Part shown: one piece after another, positions 54,131 to 63,399 of the stretch
How positions within the stretch are numbered: position 1 is the stretch's first letter
Layout of the letters: each line of letters begins with the position of its first letter
Source: JABDIY01 sp963803875
GTDB lineage: Bacteria > Actinomycetota > Acidimicrobiia > Acidimicrobiales > SZUA-35
Direction: 5' to 3'
Assembly: GCA_963803875.1 (NCBI GenBank)
Contig: CAWDOA010000013.1
Span: 1-64,000, forward strand
DNA length: 64,000 bases
Program-made: the position numbers and the translations under genes
Notes under the pieces: model-generated
The model's database searches: none
The model's input: the letters and a program-made list of their open reading frames with translations, nothing else
Told to the model about the DNA's origin: nothing

Positions 54131-55101
54131 CGTCCAGCCTCCCGAATCCTGTCGACCAACCCCAGCATCTCTACCGAACGTTCGATCGGTCGTGGCCATT
54201 CCCGGTTACCCCGAACCGCATCAGCGAAACGATCGACCATCGCCCTGTATGGGTCGTTGGCAGGGACCTCCACGGTGCGCTCTTCCTGGGTGCCTTCAGG
54301 AGCGGTTCTTGACCAGTGAAAACTCTCAGCGTTGGCGCCACCGGTATGGGTTCCGACGTTGGCCCCTACTACTCCTCGCTCACACTCGATCAGGATCGAT
54401 TGTTCCTCGGGTTCGCTGAACGAGCATCGACCTACAGCTACCTGTCCACCTGCCCACGTGAGCCGGAATTCGGTGGTGAGGTCGACCCCGTTCCGGCACT
54501 CCCGGTCGGTAACCTCGACCGCTACTGGGTTCGCACCCCAAAGGTGGACCGCAGGGCCCAGGCAATAGACGCCGACGTCCAAGAGTGCGCCGCCGCCCAT
54601 TTCAGAATCGAACCGATAGTTGTCTTGATCGCCGGGCCCGATGGTGAAGCTGAACGTCGAAGTCACCCCTGTGGGTGAACCCAGCTGGCCACTGCTTGCG
54701 TGGGCCATCATCGCCCGCCAGCGTCGATGGAAGGGCGTCATCCATGCTTCCGCCAAAAGGACACCGGAGCCTTGGCAGGCCTTCACGGCTGTTCGTGCCT
54801 CAGCCGCATTCAGCGTCAGTGGTTTCTCACACAGCACATGTTTGCCAGCCTCGGCGCATCGTTGGATCCATTCGAGATGCAAATGGTTGGGCAGCGGAAT
54901 GTAGATCGCCTCAACGCCCGGATCAGCCAGAACCTTCTCGTAGCTGTCGACCGCAATATCGGACCATGCCGGGTCTGGCTCGCTCCCCAGGGAGCACGCC
55001 GACACTGGTTCAGTCCTGTCGCTTGCGATGAGGACGGGAAGGACCGCAGCGTTGGCCACGAACGAGCCCGCTCCGATCACGCCGAAGCCGACCGGCTTCA
55101 C
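54127..55101 (-). CDS. Gfo/Idh/MocA family oxidoreductase
   Basis: A 324-residue NAD(P)-dependent oxidoreductase. The Rossmann motif is FGVIGAGSFVANAAVLPVL, the family EKP motif is KHVLCEKPLTLNAAEAR, and the substrate domain carries GGGALLDVGVYCLG. Members act on sugars, inositols or their derivatives. GTG 55101 (VKPVGFGVIGAG) is the family start. Palindromic element copy 3 lies directly upstream (55116-55193), where the promoter would be. Confidence 0.9.
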   Translation of the reverse strand: MKPVGFGVIGAGSFVANAAVLPVLIASDRTEPVSACSLGSEPDPAWSDIAVDSYEKVLADPGVEAIYIPLPNHLHLEWIQRCAEAGKHVLCEKPLTLNAAEARTAVKACQGSGVLLAEAWMTPFHRRWRAMMAHASSGQLGSPTGVTSTFSFTIGPGDQDNYRFDSEMGGGALLDVGVYCLGPAVHLWGANPVAVEVTDRECRNGVDLTTEFRLTWAGGQVAVGRCSFSEPEEQSILIECERGVVGANVGTHTGGANAESFHWSRTAPEGTQEERTVEVPANDPYRAMVDRFADAVRGNREWPRPIERSVEMLGLVDRIREAGR

Positions 55102-55115
55102 CGGCGCAACCTTCC

Positions 55116-55194
55116 ATATTCCTGCAGATAGCCACAAAACGACTTTCTGCCATCGTGAGAGCCACATGGGGTGTGGGTATCAACAGGAATTTGC
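55116..55194. repeat. Palindromic intergenic element, copy 3
   Basis: Left arm ATATTCCTGCAGATAGCCAC (from 55117) and right arm TGTGGGTATCAACAGGAATT (from 55172) are imperfect inverted repeats. The interior CTTTCTGCCATCGTGAGAGC is nearly that of copy 2. It fills the spacer between the two Gfo/Idh genes. Confidence 0.75.
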
Positions 55195-55210
55195 GGGGAG
55201 GGGGAGGGGG

Positions 55211-56767
55211 TCACAGTGTGATGAGCTCGCCGCCGTTGGCGCCGGAACGATGAGCAGCTTCGAGAACAGCGACAACATCGCGGGACTGTTCAGGTCGAAC
55301 CGCCAGCGGTTCACCCAGGATCAGGTGATCGGCCAGGTTCCTGTGGAAGCCCCAGCCTGGATGCGGTGCCGGGCGAACCGTCGATTCGATCAGGCCGTGA
55401 TCGCCGTCGTAGCTGGCGACCTTCAAATCGACCGGTGCCTCGGCATGGTGGCTCACATCGTTGCGGTAGCCACGCCCGGGAGTGATCGACTCCTGACTCA
55501 CGGGAGCGTAGTGGCCTTCGAGTGTCCCGGTGGTGCCTTCGATGTGGAACTTGGGTCGGCGGATGGCGCACACGTCGCTCTGGCGGAATGTAGCTTCGCG
55601 GCCGTCGCTCCACTGCATCCACACAGACAGCTGATCCACGTTGGTCGTGTCGTGCCAGACCCGGGTGTGGGCGCTGCACAGCACTCGTTGGGGCGCGACC
55701 CCGTACTGCTGGATGACCCAGTCGATGTGATGAGAACCCCAGTCGTACACGGCACCGCCGCTGATCGAGTCTTCGCTGTGCCATGCCCGACAGGGATGTT
55801 CGAAGCCGCCGACGAAGGTCTCGATGTTGAACACTTCACCAATTCGCCCTTGACCGATCACCCGGCGGACCGCCAACCAGTCCTGATCCCAACGCCGGCT
55901 CTGATGCACGGTGATTGTTCGGTCCACCTCTGCCGCGGTGGCGATCAACAGATCGGCGTCTTCGGTGCGCAGGCACATGGGCTTTTCCACCACAACGTGT
56001 TTCCCGGCCCGCAGTAGCTCGAGCCCCAGTTCGGCGTGGAATGCCGGAGGGGTTGCGATGATTGCGATGTCCACATCGGGATCGGCAGCAAGCGAGGTCC
56101 CGTCGGGGTGCGGAGTGAGGTCGGGGAAGTCCCTCTGGGCGGCGGTGAGACGCTCAGGTGCGTTGTCGGCCGCAGCGACCAGGGCCAGCCCCTCGGTCTC
56201 GGTAGCCGCCAGTCCGTGCAAATACCCCATTCCGCCGAAGGGCCCATAACCGACAACGGCAACGCCGAGATCGTCTGTGTGGCCGGGAGCGAACGTACTG
56301 TGGGAAAGGCGTTGCAAGTAGCGGTTCAGTGTTTCATGCTGCTCCAGTGCGCGAAGATCGGTGATTCCGGATGTGATCACGCGCCCTTCGCCTACGGTTC
56401 GGACCAGCAGAGTTGGCTGATGTGCGAATCGAACACTCGTTGTGGCTGCGGCAACGGTGGCTCCGTCTTTGATGTCAAAGGTGATCAGAGGAGAGGTGAT
56501 CGGTACCTCGCCTGCGAGGCGGGCTCGCTCCGGCCGGTCGGTCAGCGTAACGAACCACTCGGTTCTGGGGAGGACGTCCGACACCCATGCGCCTGCGAGC
56601 AGCGCATCAGGCTGGGAGTCCGGGGCTGGGACGAACAGCACTGTCCCGCCAGCGTTGGCGAATGTCAACAGCTTGTCGGCCTGCTCCGGCGTGAGGGGAC
56701 CGGTCAGCGTGAGCGGACGATCCTCCGCGTCGCTGATGAGGGATTCGGATTCGGAGAAGGTGAGCAC
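55211..56767 (-). CDS. ThuA-like domain fused to a Gfo/Idh/MocA oxidoreductase
   Basis: A 518-residue fusion. Residues 1-~165 resemble a ThuA/glutamine-amidotransferase-like domain (LTPEQADKLLTFANAGGTVLFV and LVRTVGEGRVITSGITDLRAL). From ~168 the Gfo/Idh domain follows: GVAVVGYGPFGGMGYLHG, the EKP motif in KHVVVEKPMCLRTEDADL and the substrate region GGAVYDWGSHHIDWV. Predicted role: oxidation of a sugar-like compound with an extra hydrolase-like module. The start is GTG 56767 with an AGAGGT ribosome-binding site. Divergent from metG; the ~230 bases between (56768-56997) hold only promoters. Confidence 0.85.
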   Translation of the reverse strand: MLTFSESESLISDAEDRPLTLTGPLTPEQADKLLTFANAGGTVLFVPAPDSQPDALLAGAWVSDVLPRTEWFVTLTDRPERARLAGEVPITSPLITFDIKDGATVAAATTSVRFAHQPTLLVRTVGEGRVITSGITDLRALEQHETLNRYLQRLSHSTFAPGHTDDLGVAVVGYGPFGGMGYLHGLAATETEGLALVAAADNAPERLTAAQRDFPDLTPHPDGTSLAADPDVDIAIIATPPAFHAELGLELLRAGKHVVVEKPMCLRTEDADLLIATAAEVDRTITVHQSRRWDQDWLAVRRVIGQGRIGEVFNIETFVGGFEHPCRAWHSEDSISGGAVYDWGSHHIDWVIQQYGVAPQRVLCSAHTRVWHDTTNVDQLSVWMQWSDGREATFRQSDVCAIRRPKFHIEGTTGTLEGHYAPVSQESITPGRGYRNDVSHHAEAPVDLKVASYDGDHGLIESTVRPAPHPGWGFHRNLADHLILGEPLAVRPEQSRDVVAVLEAAHRSGANGGELITL

Positions 56768-56997
56768 ACAGGACCTCTTTCTGGATGGCGCTCAATCGGA
56801 CGCAAGGGACCAGTGTGTTCGGTTTTGGCCACACGGACCGCACCGAGCGGGAAGAATCCGCCTGAGGGTATCGACGGCACCGCGAAATCAGACGAGGCGA
56901 ACGAGTCTCACACCGATGGGGTTCTTCAACACCCGAAGGCAGGTCATCCGACCATCAAATGGGCGCACAGTTTCCGGGTGCGGCGTAGCCTGGAGTG

Positions 56998-58641
56998 GTG
57001 AGTGATCCTGTGAATGTGCTGGTGGCGGTGGCATGGCCATACGCCTCGGGCTCTCGACATATAGGCCATCTGGCTGGCGCATACCTGCCGGCGGACATTT
57101 TCGCCCGCCAGCAACGGTTGCTGGGCAACCGGGTTCTGATGGTCTCGGGTTCCGACGTCCACGGCACCCCGATTGCGGTCCGCGCCGAAGCCGAGGGGGT
57201 AAGCCCGCAGGAGATCGTCGACCGCTACCACGGCGAGATCGTGCACCAATGGGACCAGTTGGGGATTTCGTGGGATCTCTACACCACCACCGGGACCGAC
57301 AACCATGCTCGGATCACCCAGGGCATGTTCCTGGCCCAGCTGGCAAACGGCTACATCGACAAGAGAACCAGTGAGCAATACTTCGACCCGGAGGCGCAAC
57401 GGTTCCTGGCCGATCGTTATATCGAGGGTGAGTGTCCACACTGCGGCTACGGCGATGCTCGTGGCGATCAGTGTGACAACTGTGGCAAGACCCTCGACCC
57501 GATCGATCTGGTCAACCCGCGTTCCAAACTCAGCGGGGCCACCCCGGAAAAACGGAACACCGACCATTTCTTCTACCGCTACAGCGACTTCACTGAACAG
57601 CTCCGGGTCTACCTGGATTCCAAGACCGATTGGCGACCCCATGTGGTCAATTTCGCCAAGGGATGGCTGGAGGATGAGGGCCTGCTCGACCGTGCCATCA
57701 CCCGAGACATCGACTGGGGAATCGACGTGCCCGTCGATGATCTCGGTCCTGGCAAGAAGATCTACGTGTGGTACGACGCCGTGATCGGTTATCTGTCGGC
57801 GTCTCAGGAATGGGCGGCCAGCAACAGCAACCCCGGCGGCGATCCCAACGCCTGGAAGGATTGGTGGGAGAACGACGACTCCCGGCACGTCTACTTCATC
57901 GGCAAGGACAACATCCCTTTCCACGCCCTGTTCTGGCCCGCTCAACTCTTGGGGGCAGGCAACCTCCATCTGCCCGACAGCATTCCGGCCAATCAGTACG
58001 TCACCTTCAAGGGAGGAAAAGCCTCAGCCAGCAGGGGAGTGGGTCTCACCATCAGCGACGCCCTTGATCTGTTCGAACCGGACGCGCTTCGTTTCGCGAT
58101 GGCCGCAGCGCTTCCCGAGCAGGCCGACACCGAGATCTCCGAGGAAGAGATCGCCCGCCGTATCAACGAGGAACTGGTGGCGACGTGGGGCAATCTGGTC
58201 AACCGGGTCCTCAGCATGGTGCACAAGAACTGCCATGGTCAGATCCCCGACACACCGGGGTCCGGTCCCGAAGATGCCGAACTGCTGAAGACGGTCGACG
58301 CCGCTTTCTCCGAGGCCGGGTCGCAATTCGAACAGGTTGAGCTGAAAGCCGCCCTCAGAACAGCGATGAAGACCGCTCAGGCCGCCAACGGCTACCTGAA
58401 CGCAACCGAACCATGGAAACTGCAGAAGACCGATGCACAAAGGGCATCAGAAGTACTGCACACTGCGCTGTCGGCGATCAATGGGGCCCGGGTCTTGTTC
58501 GAGCCGTTCCTGCCATTCTCCTGCCGGCAGATCTCAGCGGTTCTCGGAAAACCGACCGGCTGGCACCGCGATGAACTGGTGGCGGGAACCCCGATCCCCA
58601 AGCCGACACCGTTGTTCGCCAAGGTCGAGCTTGCCGACTGA
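56998..58641 (+). CDS. metG: Methionyl-tRNA synthetase
   Basis: A class I synthetase of ~547 residues that charges tRNA-Met. The HIGH motif is in GSRHIGHLAGAYLPAD, the zinc knuckle is CPHCGYGDARGDQCDNCGK, and the KMSKS region is changed to GGKASASRGVG, as in several actinobacterial enzymes. The anticodon-binding helical domain follows, without a C-terminal EMAP-like domain. The start is GTG 56995 or 56998. The stop overlaps the tatD start (TGATG). Confidence 0.95.
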   Translation: MSDPVNVLVAVAWPYASGSRHIGHLAGAYLPADIFARQQRLLGNRVLMVSGSDVHGTPIAVRAEAEGVSPQEIVDRYHGEIVHQWDQLGISWDLYTTTGTDNHARITQGMFLAQLANGYIDKRTSEQYFDPEAQRFLADRYIEGECPHCGYGDARGDQCDNCGKTLDPIDLVNPRSKLSGATPEKRNTDHFFYRYSDFTEQLRVYLDSKTDWRPHVVNFAKGWLEDEGLLDRAITRDIDWGIDVPVDDLGPGKKIYVWYDAVIGYLSASQEWAASNSNPGGDPNAWKDWWENDDSRHVYFIGKDNIPFHALFWPAQLLGAGNLHLPDSIPANQYVTFKGGKASASRGVGLTISDALDLFEPDALRFAMAAALPEQADTEISEEEIARRINEELVATWGNLVNRVLSMVHKNCHGQIPDTPGSGPEDAELLKTVDAAFSEAGSQFEQVELKAALRTAMKTAQAANGYLNATEPWKLQKTDAQRASEVLHTALSAINGARVLFEPFLPFSCRQISAVLGKPTGWHRDELVAGTPIPKPTPLFAKVELAD

Positions 58642-59433
58642 TGTCTTCGGTCCGCTGGTTCGACAATCATTGCCATCTCACCACTGGCGCATCAAAGAAG
58701 CACGTTGCGCCAGAGAGATGCCGTCGCAGAGGCCGCTGAATCAGGCGTTGCCCGCTTGCTCACCGTCGGTTGCACCGTCGACGACTCGGTCGAAGCCATG
58801 AAGATCGCATCACGGTTTGAAAGTGTGTGGGCGACGGCCGGTGTACATCCCCATGATGCCAAAGGCGGCACGGATGGACTCAGGGAACTGTTCGAATCGC
58901 CTCCTGCTGGAACTGATCGTCCTGTAGCAGTGGGAGAAGCGGGTCTCGACTATCACTACAGTCATTCGCCCCATGAGGTTCAGGCTGAGGTCTTCGCCAC
59001 CCAGATCCAGCTGGCACACGACCTCGACCTCGCCCTCGTCATCCACAGTCGATCGGCATGGGACGACACGTTCGCCATCCTCGATGAACAGGGAGTGCCA
59101 CCTCGCACCGTCTTTCACTGTTTCACCGGGGGACCTGAAGAGGCTCGAAAGGCCTTGGATCGCGACTGCTACATCAGCTTCAGCGGGATCGTCACCTTTC
59201 CTTCGGCTCCCGAGTTGCGCGAAGCAGCCGAGTTGTGTCCGTCAGATCGGCTGTTGGTGGAGACCGACAGCCCCTATCTTGCTCCTGTGCCCCATCGTGG
59301 CAGGTCGAACAAGCCGGCCTGGGTTTCGGTTGTGGGTGAGGCGCTGGCCCTGGTCAGGAACAAACCGATCGAAGAGGTGGCCGAGCAGACCTGGCGCAAC
59401 GGCGAGGTGCTCTACCGACTGGAATCGTCGTGA
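58641..59433 (+). CDS. tatD: TatD family metal-dependent hydrolase, one frameshift
   Basis: A TIM-barrel DNase/deacylase family enzyme. The N-terminus MSSVRWFDNHCHLTTG has the HxH metal motif. The frame then changes at about 58680-58705, and the rest reads DAVAEAAESGVARLLTVGCT, VWATAGVHPHDAKGG, VAVGEAGLDYHYSHSP, LVIHSRSAWDDTFAIL, VFHCFTGGPEEAR and LLVETDSPYLAPVPHRGR. All metal-site motifs are intact, so a sequencing indel is likely. It is translationally coupled to metG. Confidence 0.92.
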
Positions 59434-59466
59434 CAACCAGTCTCGGTTCCTTCACTTCAGCAGGTT

Positions 59467-60309
59467 GTGCCCTTGCCTGAACTCGCTCAGATCAAGCGCC
59501 TTACCCGCCCGATGGTGGGGGAGCTGATCGAACGACATGGGTTGCGGCCGAGCCGAGCGCTGGGTCAGAACTTCCTGTGTGAACCGGGCATGGTCGACAA
59601 GATCGTTCGCCTCTCGGGCGTCACCGCCGGCGACAACGTGATCGAAATCGGTCCCGGGCTGGGCAGCCTCACCCTCGGGTTGGCTGACATCGGAGCCAAC
59701 GTCGTTGCGATCGAGGCAGATCGTTTTCTGATCCCGGGCTTGCTCGAGGTGCTCGAAACTTCCGGCCTGGCCGGACGAGTCACCATCCACCATGCCGACG
59801 CTCTGGAGGTCGACTGGGACGCCTTGCTCGGTGCCCGAAGCTGGAAGGTTGTCGCCAACCTCCCCTACAACGTGTCGACCCCGTTGGTTCTCGATCTCCT
59901 GCGGGACCAGCCACAGCTCACCGACTGGCTGGTGATGGTCCAGCACGAAGCGGGCGAACGGCTCGCCGCCGCCAGTGGAACCAAGACCTACGGGATCCCC
60001 TCGGTGCTGCTCAGCTACTGGGCCACGGCTCGGGTGGTCGACACCGTGTCCAACTCGGTCTTCCTGCCACGGCCTCGGGTTTCGTCGGCATTGCTGAGAA
60101 TCCAGCGGCACGAGCAGTTACCGATCGATGCACCGTTTGACCGCTATGCGGCGCTGGTGCGCGCCGGCTTTGGGCAACGGAGAAAGATGCTGCGACGAAG
60201 CCTTTCGGCGTTCCTGTCCGAAGGGGAGATCGAAGGCGCCGGAATCGCCCCCACCGATCGGGCGGAGAATCTCTCGCCCGAGCAGTGGGGCGTCCTCGCC
60301 TCGCTTTGA
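59467..60309 (+). CDS. rsmA: 16S rRNA dimethyladenosine transferase RsmA (KsgA)
   Basis: A 280-residue methyltransferase that dimethylates A1518 and A1519 near the 3' end of 16S rRNA. It has RALGQNFLCEPGMVDKI, the SAM motif I VIEIGPGLGSLTLGLA, motif IV VVANLPYNVSTPLVL and the C-terminal FLPRPRVSSALLRI and RKMLRRSLSAF. The start is GTG 59467. In related genomes ispE follows directly; here a PLDc_N gene and an ABC operon intervene. Confidence 0.95.
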   Translation: MPLPELAQIKRLTRPMVGELIERHGLRPSRALGQNFLCEPGMVDKIVRLSGVTAGDNVIEIGPGLGSLTLGLADIGANVVAIEADRFLIPGLLEVLETSGLAGRVTIHHADALEVDWDALLGARSWKVVANLPYNVSTPLVLDLLRDQPQLTDWLVMVQHEAGERLAAASGTKTYGIPSVLLSYWATARVVDTVSNSVFLPRPRVSSALLRIQRHEQLPIDAPFDRYAALVRAGFGQRRKMLRRSLSAFLSEGEIEGAGIAPTDRAENLSPEQWGVLASL

Positions 60310-60317
60310 GCTTCGCC

Positions 60318-60554
60318 CTAGCTGGGCTGGGGGCCCATCGGGGCTAGCCCGTCGAGCTGGCGGCGGCCGATCGTCAGGTACAAAAGCGGTCCGATGATCG
60401 CCACGAGGACGATCAGGACCACCCACATCAGACGGGTGTCCCCAGATCCTTCCCATTGCATGGCTGGGCGGCGCAGGAGATCGACCAATGCCCAAATCAT
60501 CAGCACCGGCGCTGCGAGGGCGAATAGGAGGACGCCTACCGAGAGACCGATCAT
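60318..60554 (-). CDS. PLDc_N domain small membrane protein
   Basis: A 78-residue protein with two transmembrane helices, VGVLLFALAAPVLMIWALVDLL and LMWVVLIVLVAIIGPLLYLTIG, separated by a short polar loop (RRPAMQWEGSGDTR). The pattern matches the phospholipase D nuclease N-terminal (PLDc_N) family, found alone in many actinobacteria with unknown function. It is convergent with rsmA, 8 bases apart. Confidence 0.8.
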   Translation of the reverse strand: MIGLSVGVLLFALAAPVLMIWALVDLLRRPAMQWEGSGDTRLMWVVLIVLVAIIGPLLYLTIGRRQLDGLAPMGPQPS

Positions 60555-60656
60555 TTCAAGGATTCCACTTTCATTTCACGTGGAGCGGAACGTCCGCCAC
60601 CCTTGAATCGTGCAGCATGAATCGCGGGTCCGTCTCGGACAATCGCGGCCCGGCTC

Positions 60657-60712
60657 CGGACAGCCCACTTCCAGTGGGCAGTGTGACGCCGTGGATCCGG
60701 TCTTTCTACGAC
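60657..60712. repeat. Direct repeat, upstream copy (flank of ABC operon)
   Basis: CGGACAGCCCA, then GTGACGCCGTGGATCCGGTC TT, aligns over ~56 bases with 63400-63456 at roughly 80% identity. It contains a perfect hairpin GCCCACT-TCC-AGTGGGC (60663-60679). It looks like a diverged duplicate of the ispE promoter and start. Confidence 0.7.
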
Positions 60713-60725
60713 GAGAGGAACCGGC

Positions 60726-62381
60726 TCATTGTTGGCGGAGGTCCCGCCGTTCGTACACCACGACCGAAGCGGCAACCATGGCGACGATCAGCCCGGCGAG
60801 TAGGGCGGCGTGGCCCCACCGCATTCCGTTGATGAGCGGATCGCTGCTCAGGTAGTAGTAGTTGGGCGTCAATTTGGCGTAGCCGGCCAGACGAACGCTG
60901 AGGGGTAGGAACGAGTTGAGGAGGTGCGATGCCAGAGCGACCCCGATCGTGCCGTAGACGGCGATCCTCGTCTGCCCGGTGCCGGCGCTGAGCAGGAGCG
61001 CGAGGGCCCCGAACACGAGGCCCAGAAGTGTCACCAGGCCCGAGGTGGCGGCGATCCCGGTGATGCTCATCCCCAGCCCTGAGATGATCGAGCCGACGGC
61101 GACGCCGGCGAAGGTCGCCAGCCCGACGACAACGGCGTACAGCACCATGGGAATCACCTGATTGAGCACGACCGTCGAGCGCTTGATCGGGTTGGCCAGC
61201 AGGAGTCCGATCGTTTTGTTTGCCTCCTCGCCGGCCAGGGCGCGTGCGCCGATCACGATGGTCACGATCATGATCGCGATCGGTGCCATCAACGAGAAGG
61301 TCTCGACCTGGAAGAAGCCCTCGGCGGTGGACATGTCGCCGCCGCCGGCGATGGCGAGAAGCGACTCCGGGAGCTGCTCGCTGAGACTGGACAGATCTCC
61401 TTCGACGGCGGCGTACATCGGACCGAGCATGACCCCCATCACCGCGAACATCGTCAGCGAGACCACGATCAACAGGCCCTGGTGTTCCGACGCCGTCTTG
61501 ATCCACAGCTTGGAGACGCGGGTGGATCCGGCGAGCCGATCGACCAGGCGGTTGGTCGTCGGGTTCGCCCGGAGCCGGTCCAGAAGCGTCACCCCCGAAC
61601 TCTGGCCGCGCAGATCGCGGCGGTTGACCCCGACCACGGCCACTACTCCGAGCGCAGCGGACCCGATTATCAGGACCGACAGGTGGCCCCAATTGACGCC
61701 GTTCACGAGCGGGTCACCGGCGTTGTAGTAGTACCAGGGAAAGACTCGGGCGAGGTCGGCCAGGCTCTCGATCAACGGCAGTAGGCCGGTAGCGAAATAG
61801 GACAGGACCATCACCCCGGCGGTTGCGCCCGAGGCGAGCGATCGGTTGCCGGTCCAGCCGCCGATGGCGGCGGCCAGGAAGCCGTAGAACAGCGAGTTCA
61901 CGCCCAGGTGGAGCATCATCGCTCCGACGTGGGTCCGGCCGATCTCGATGTCGAGCAGGGCGGGGATCCCGAGGCCGGCGACCCAGAGGACAACGCTGAC
62001 GGCGGCGATGAGGGTGACCATGGAGGTGATCTTGGAGACGAGCACGTGGGTGCGGCTCTTCGGATTGGCGAGCAGCAGCCCGAGGGTCCCGTTGCGTTCC
62101 TCGCCGGCAATCGCCGCCGCGCCCATGGAGATCGCAAGGCCGCCCAGGGTCAATGCGCCGATGGCGCTCAGCATCACGTTGTATGAGAGGCTGGCGGCGT
62201 CGGCGCCTTCGGGGATCCCCATCAGATCCCGCAGTGCCTGGGGCAGGTCGGTGTAGAACGACAGGTCGATGTCGCTGTACACCGCCATCGCGTAGAGCAT
62301 GAACAACGCCAGCACCGCGGCGGCGATCGACATTCCCAACCGGCGATCGCGAATCGTCTTGGTGTAGATCGTCGCCAACAT
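60726..62381 (-). CDS. ABC-2 type exporter permease (two-half)
   Basis: A 551-residue membrane protein made of two similar halves, each with about six helices. Each half has an ABC-2 coupling motif: GEERNGTLGLLLANPKSRTHVLVSK in the first and GEEANKTIGLLLANPIKRSTVVLNQ in the second. This is the arrangement of full-length ABC-2 exporters in actinomycetes. The start overlaps the ATPase stop by one base (TGATG). It likely exports a drug, lipid or peptide. The base composition appears higher in GC than the neighbours. Confidence 0.88.
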   Translation of the reverse strand: MLATIYTKTIRDRRLGMSIAAAVLALFMLYAMAVYSDIDLSFYTDLPQALRDLMGIPEGADAASLSYNVMLSAIGALTLGGLAISMGAAAIAGEERNGTLGLLLANPKSRTHVLVSKITSMVTLIAAVSVVLWVAGLGIPALLDIEIGRTHVGAMMLHLGVNSLFYGFLAAAIGGWTGNRSLASGATAGVMVLSYFATGLLPLIESLADLARVFPWYYYNAGDPLVNGVNWGHLSVLIIGSAALGVVAVVGVNRRDLRGQSSGVTLLDRLRANPTTNRLVDRLAGSTRVSKLWIKTASEHQGLLIVVSLTMFAVMGVMLGPMYAAVEGDLSSLSEQLPESLLAIAGGGDMSTAEGFFQVETFSLMAPIAIMIVTIVIGARALAGEEANKTIGLLLANPIKRSTVVLNQVIPMVLYAVVVGLATFAGVAVGSIISGLGMSITGIAATSGLVTLLGLVFGALALLLSAGTGQTRIAVYGTIGVALASHLLNSFLPLSVRLAGYAKLTPNYYYLSSDPLINGMRWGHAALLAGLIVAMVAASVVVYERRDLRQQ

Positions 62382-63310
62382 CAGACGGTCACCTCACCCT
62401 CGACGGTGTCGTCCCGGTAGTAGGTGAGGAAGATCTCCTCGAGATCGGCCTCACGGGTGTTGATGTCCACCACCTCGTACCGTTGTGCCACCGCGTCGAG
62501 CAGCATCGCCATCTTTCCCGCAAAGGACAGAGTGGCGCGGTGGTTCTCCACGCTCACGTCGCTGACGCCGGGTACCGCCTCGAGCACGCCGGCGTCGACA
62601 GGGGAGCCGAACTCCATGTCGACCCGACGCATCGCCTTGGTTCGCAGATCCGCCAGGTATTCGACAGCGACGAGATGGCCGCGGCGGATGATCCCGACCC
62701 GGTCGGTGACACGCTGCACCTCCGACAGCGTGTGGCTGGAGAGGAACACCGCCCGGCCCTCGGCCGCAACCTCCCGCACCATGGCCTGGAACTCGCGTTG
62801 TACCAGCGGATCGAGCCCGGTGCTGGGCTCGTCCATGATCAGCACTTCCGGACGGTTCATGAACGCCTGTATCAAACCGACCTTCTGTCGGTTGCCGCTG
62901 GAGAGGTCGCCCACCTTCTTCGACAGATCAGCGTCGAGGCGGTCGCTGAGCTCGGCGACATAGCTCCAGTCGACTCCACCGCGAAGATTGGAGAAGAAGG
63001 TGAGGGTGTCGTGGCCGGTCAGGTTGGGGTACATGGCGAGGTCGCCGGGCACGTAGCCGATGTGCCGACGGATCTCGACCGAATCGTGGTGACTGTCCAA
63101 GCCGAGAATCGTCGCCCGCCCGGCGGTGGGCCGTATCTCGTCGAGGACGGTACGGATCATGGTTGTCTTACCCGCCCCGTTCGGTCCGAGGAACCCGTAC
63201 ACCTCGCCGAGACGCACCTCGAGGTTGACGTCAACCAGTGCCGGGAAGTCGCCGTAGTGTTTCGTCAGAGCCTCGGTCCGAAGTGCGGCGGTCTCGGTCT
63301 CGTTTTTCAC
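62381..63310 (-). CDS. ABC exporter ATP-binding protein
   Basis: A 309-residue ATPase. It has Walker A GFLGPNGAGKTTMIRT, signature LSSGNRQKVGL, Walker B VLIMDEPSTGLDP, SSHTLSEVQRVTDRV and a C-terminal extension ending READLEEIFLTYYRDD. GTG 63310 (VKNETETAALRTEALTKHYG) is chosen because the upstream frame has no family match. It works with the downstream two-half permease. The gene is divergent from ispE, whose start is 126 bases away. Confidence 0.92.
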   Translation of the reverse strand: MKNETETAALRTEALTKHYGDFPALVDVNLEVRLGEVYGFLGPNGAGKTTMIRTVLDEIRPTAGRATILGLDSHHDSVEIRRHIGYVPGDLAMYPNLTGHDTLTFFSNLRGGVDWSYVAELSDRLDADLSKKVGDLSSGNRQKVGLIQAFMNRPEVLIMDEPSTGLDPLVQREFQAMVREVAAEGRAVFLSSHTLSEVQRVTDRVGIIRRGHLVAVEYLADLRTKAMRRVDMEFGSPVDAGVLEAVPGVSDVSVENHRATLSFAGKMAMLLDAVAQRYEVVDINTREADLEEIFLTYYRDDTVEGEVTV

Positions 63311-63399
63311 ATCGGATCCCTCGGTTCGGGGCGGAATGGGCCCGCATCCCGTGTCCACGGTAGATGTTCCCAGACCTGTACCGAACACATCGAGCCCGT

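Noticed and set aside
56768..56997. T-box or other riboswitch upstream of metG
   Set aside because: No T-box core sequence or specifier hairpin is visible in the 230 bases.
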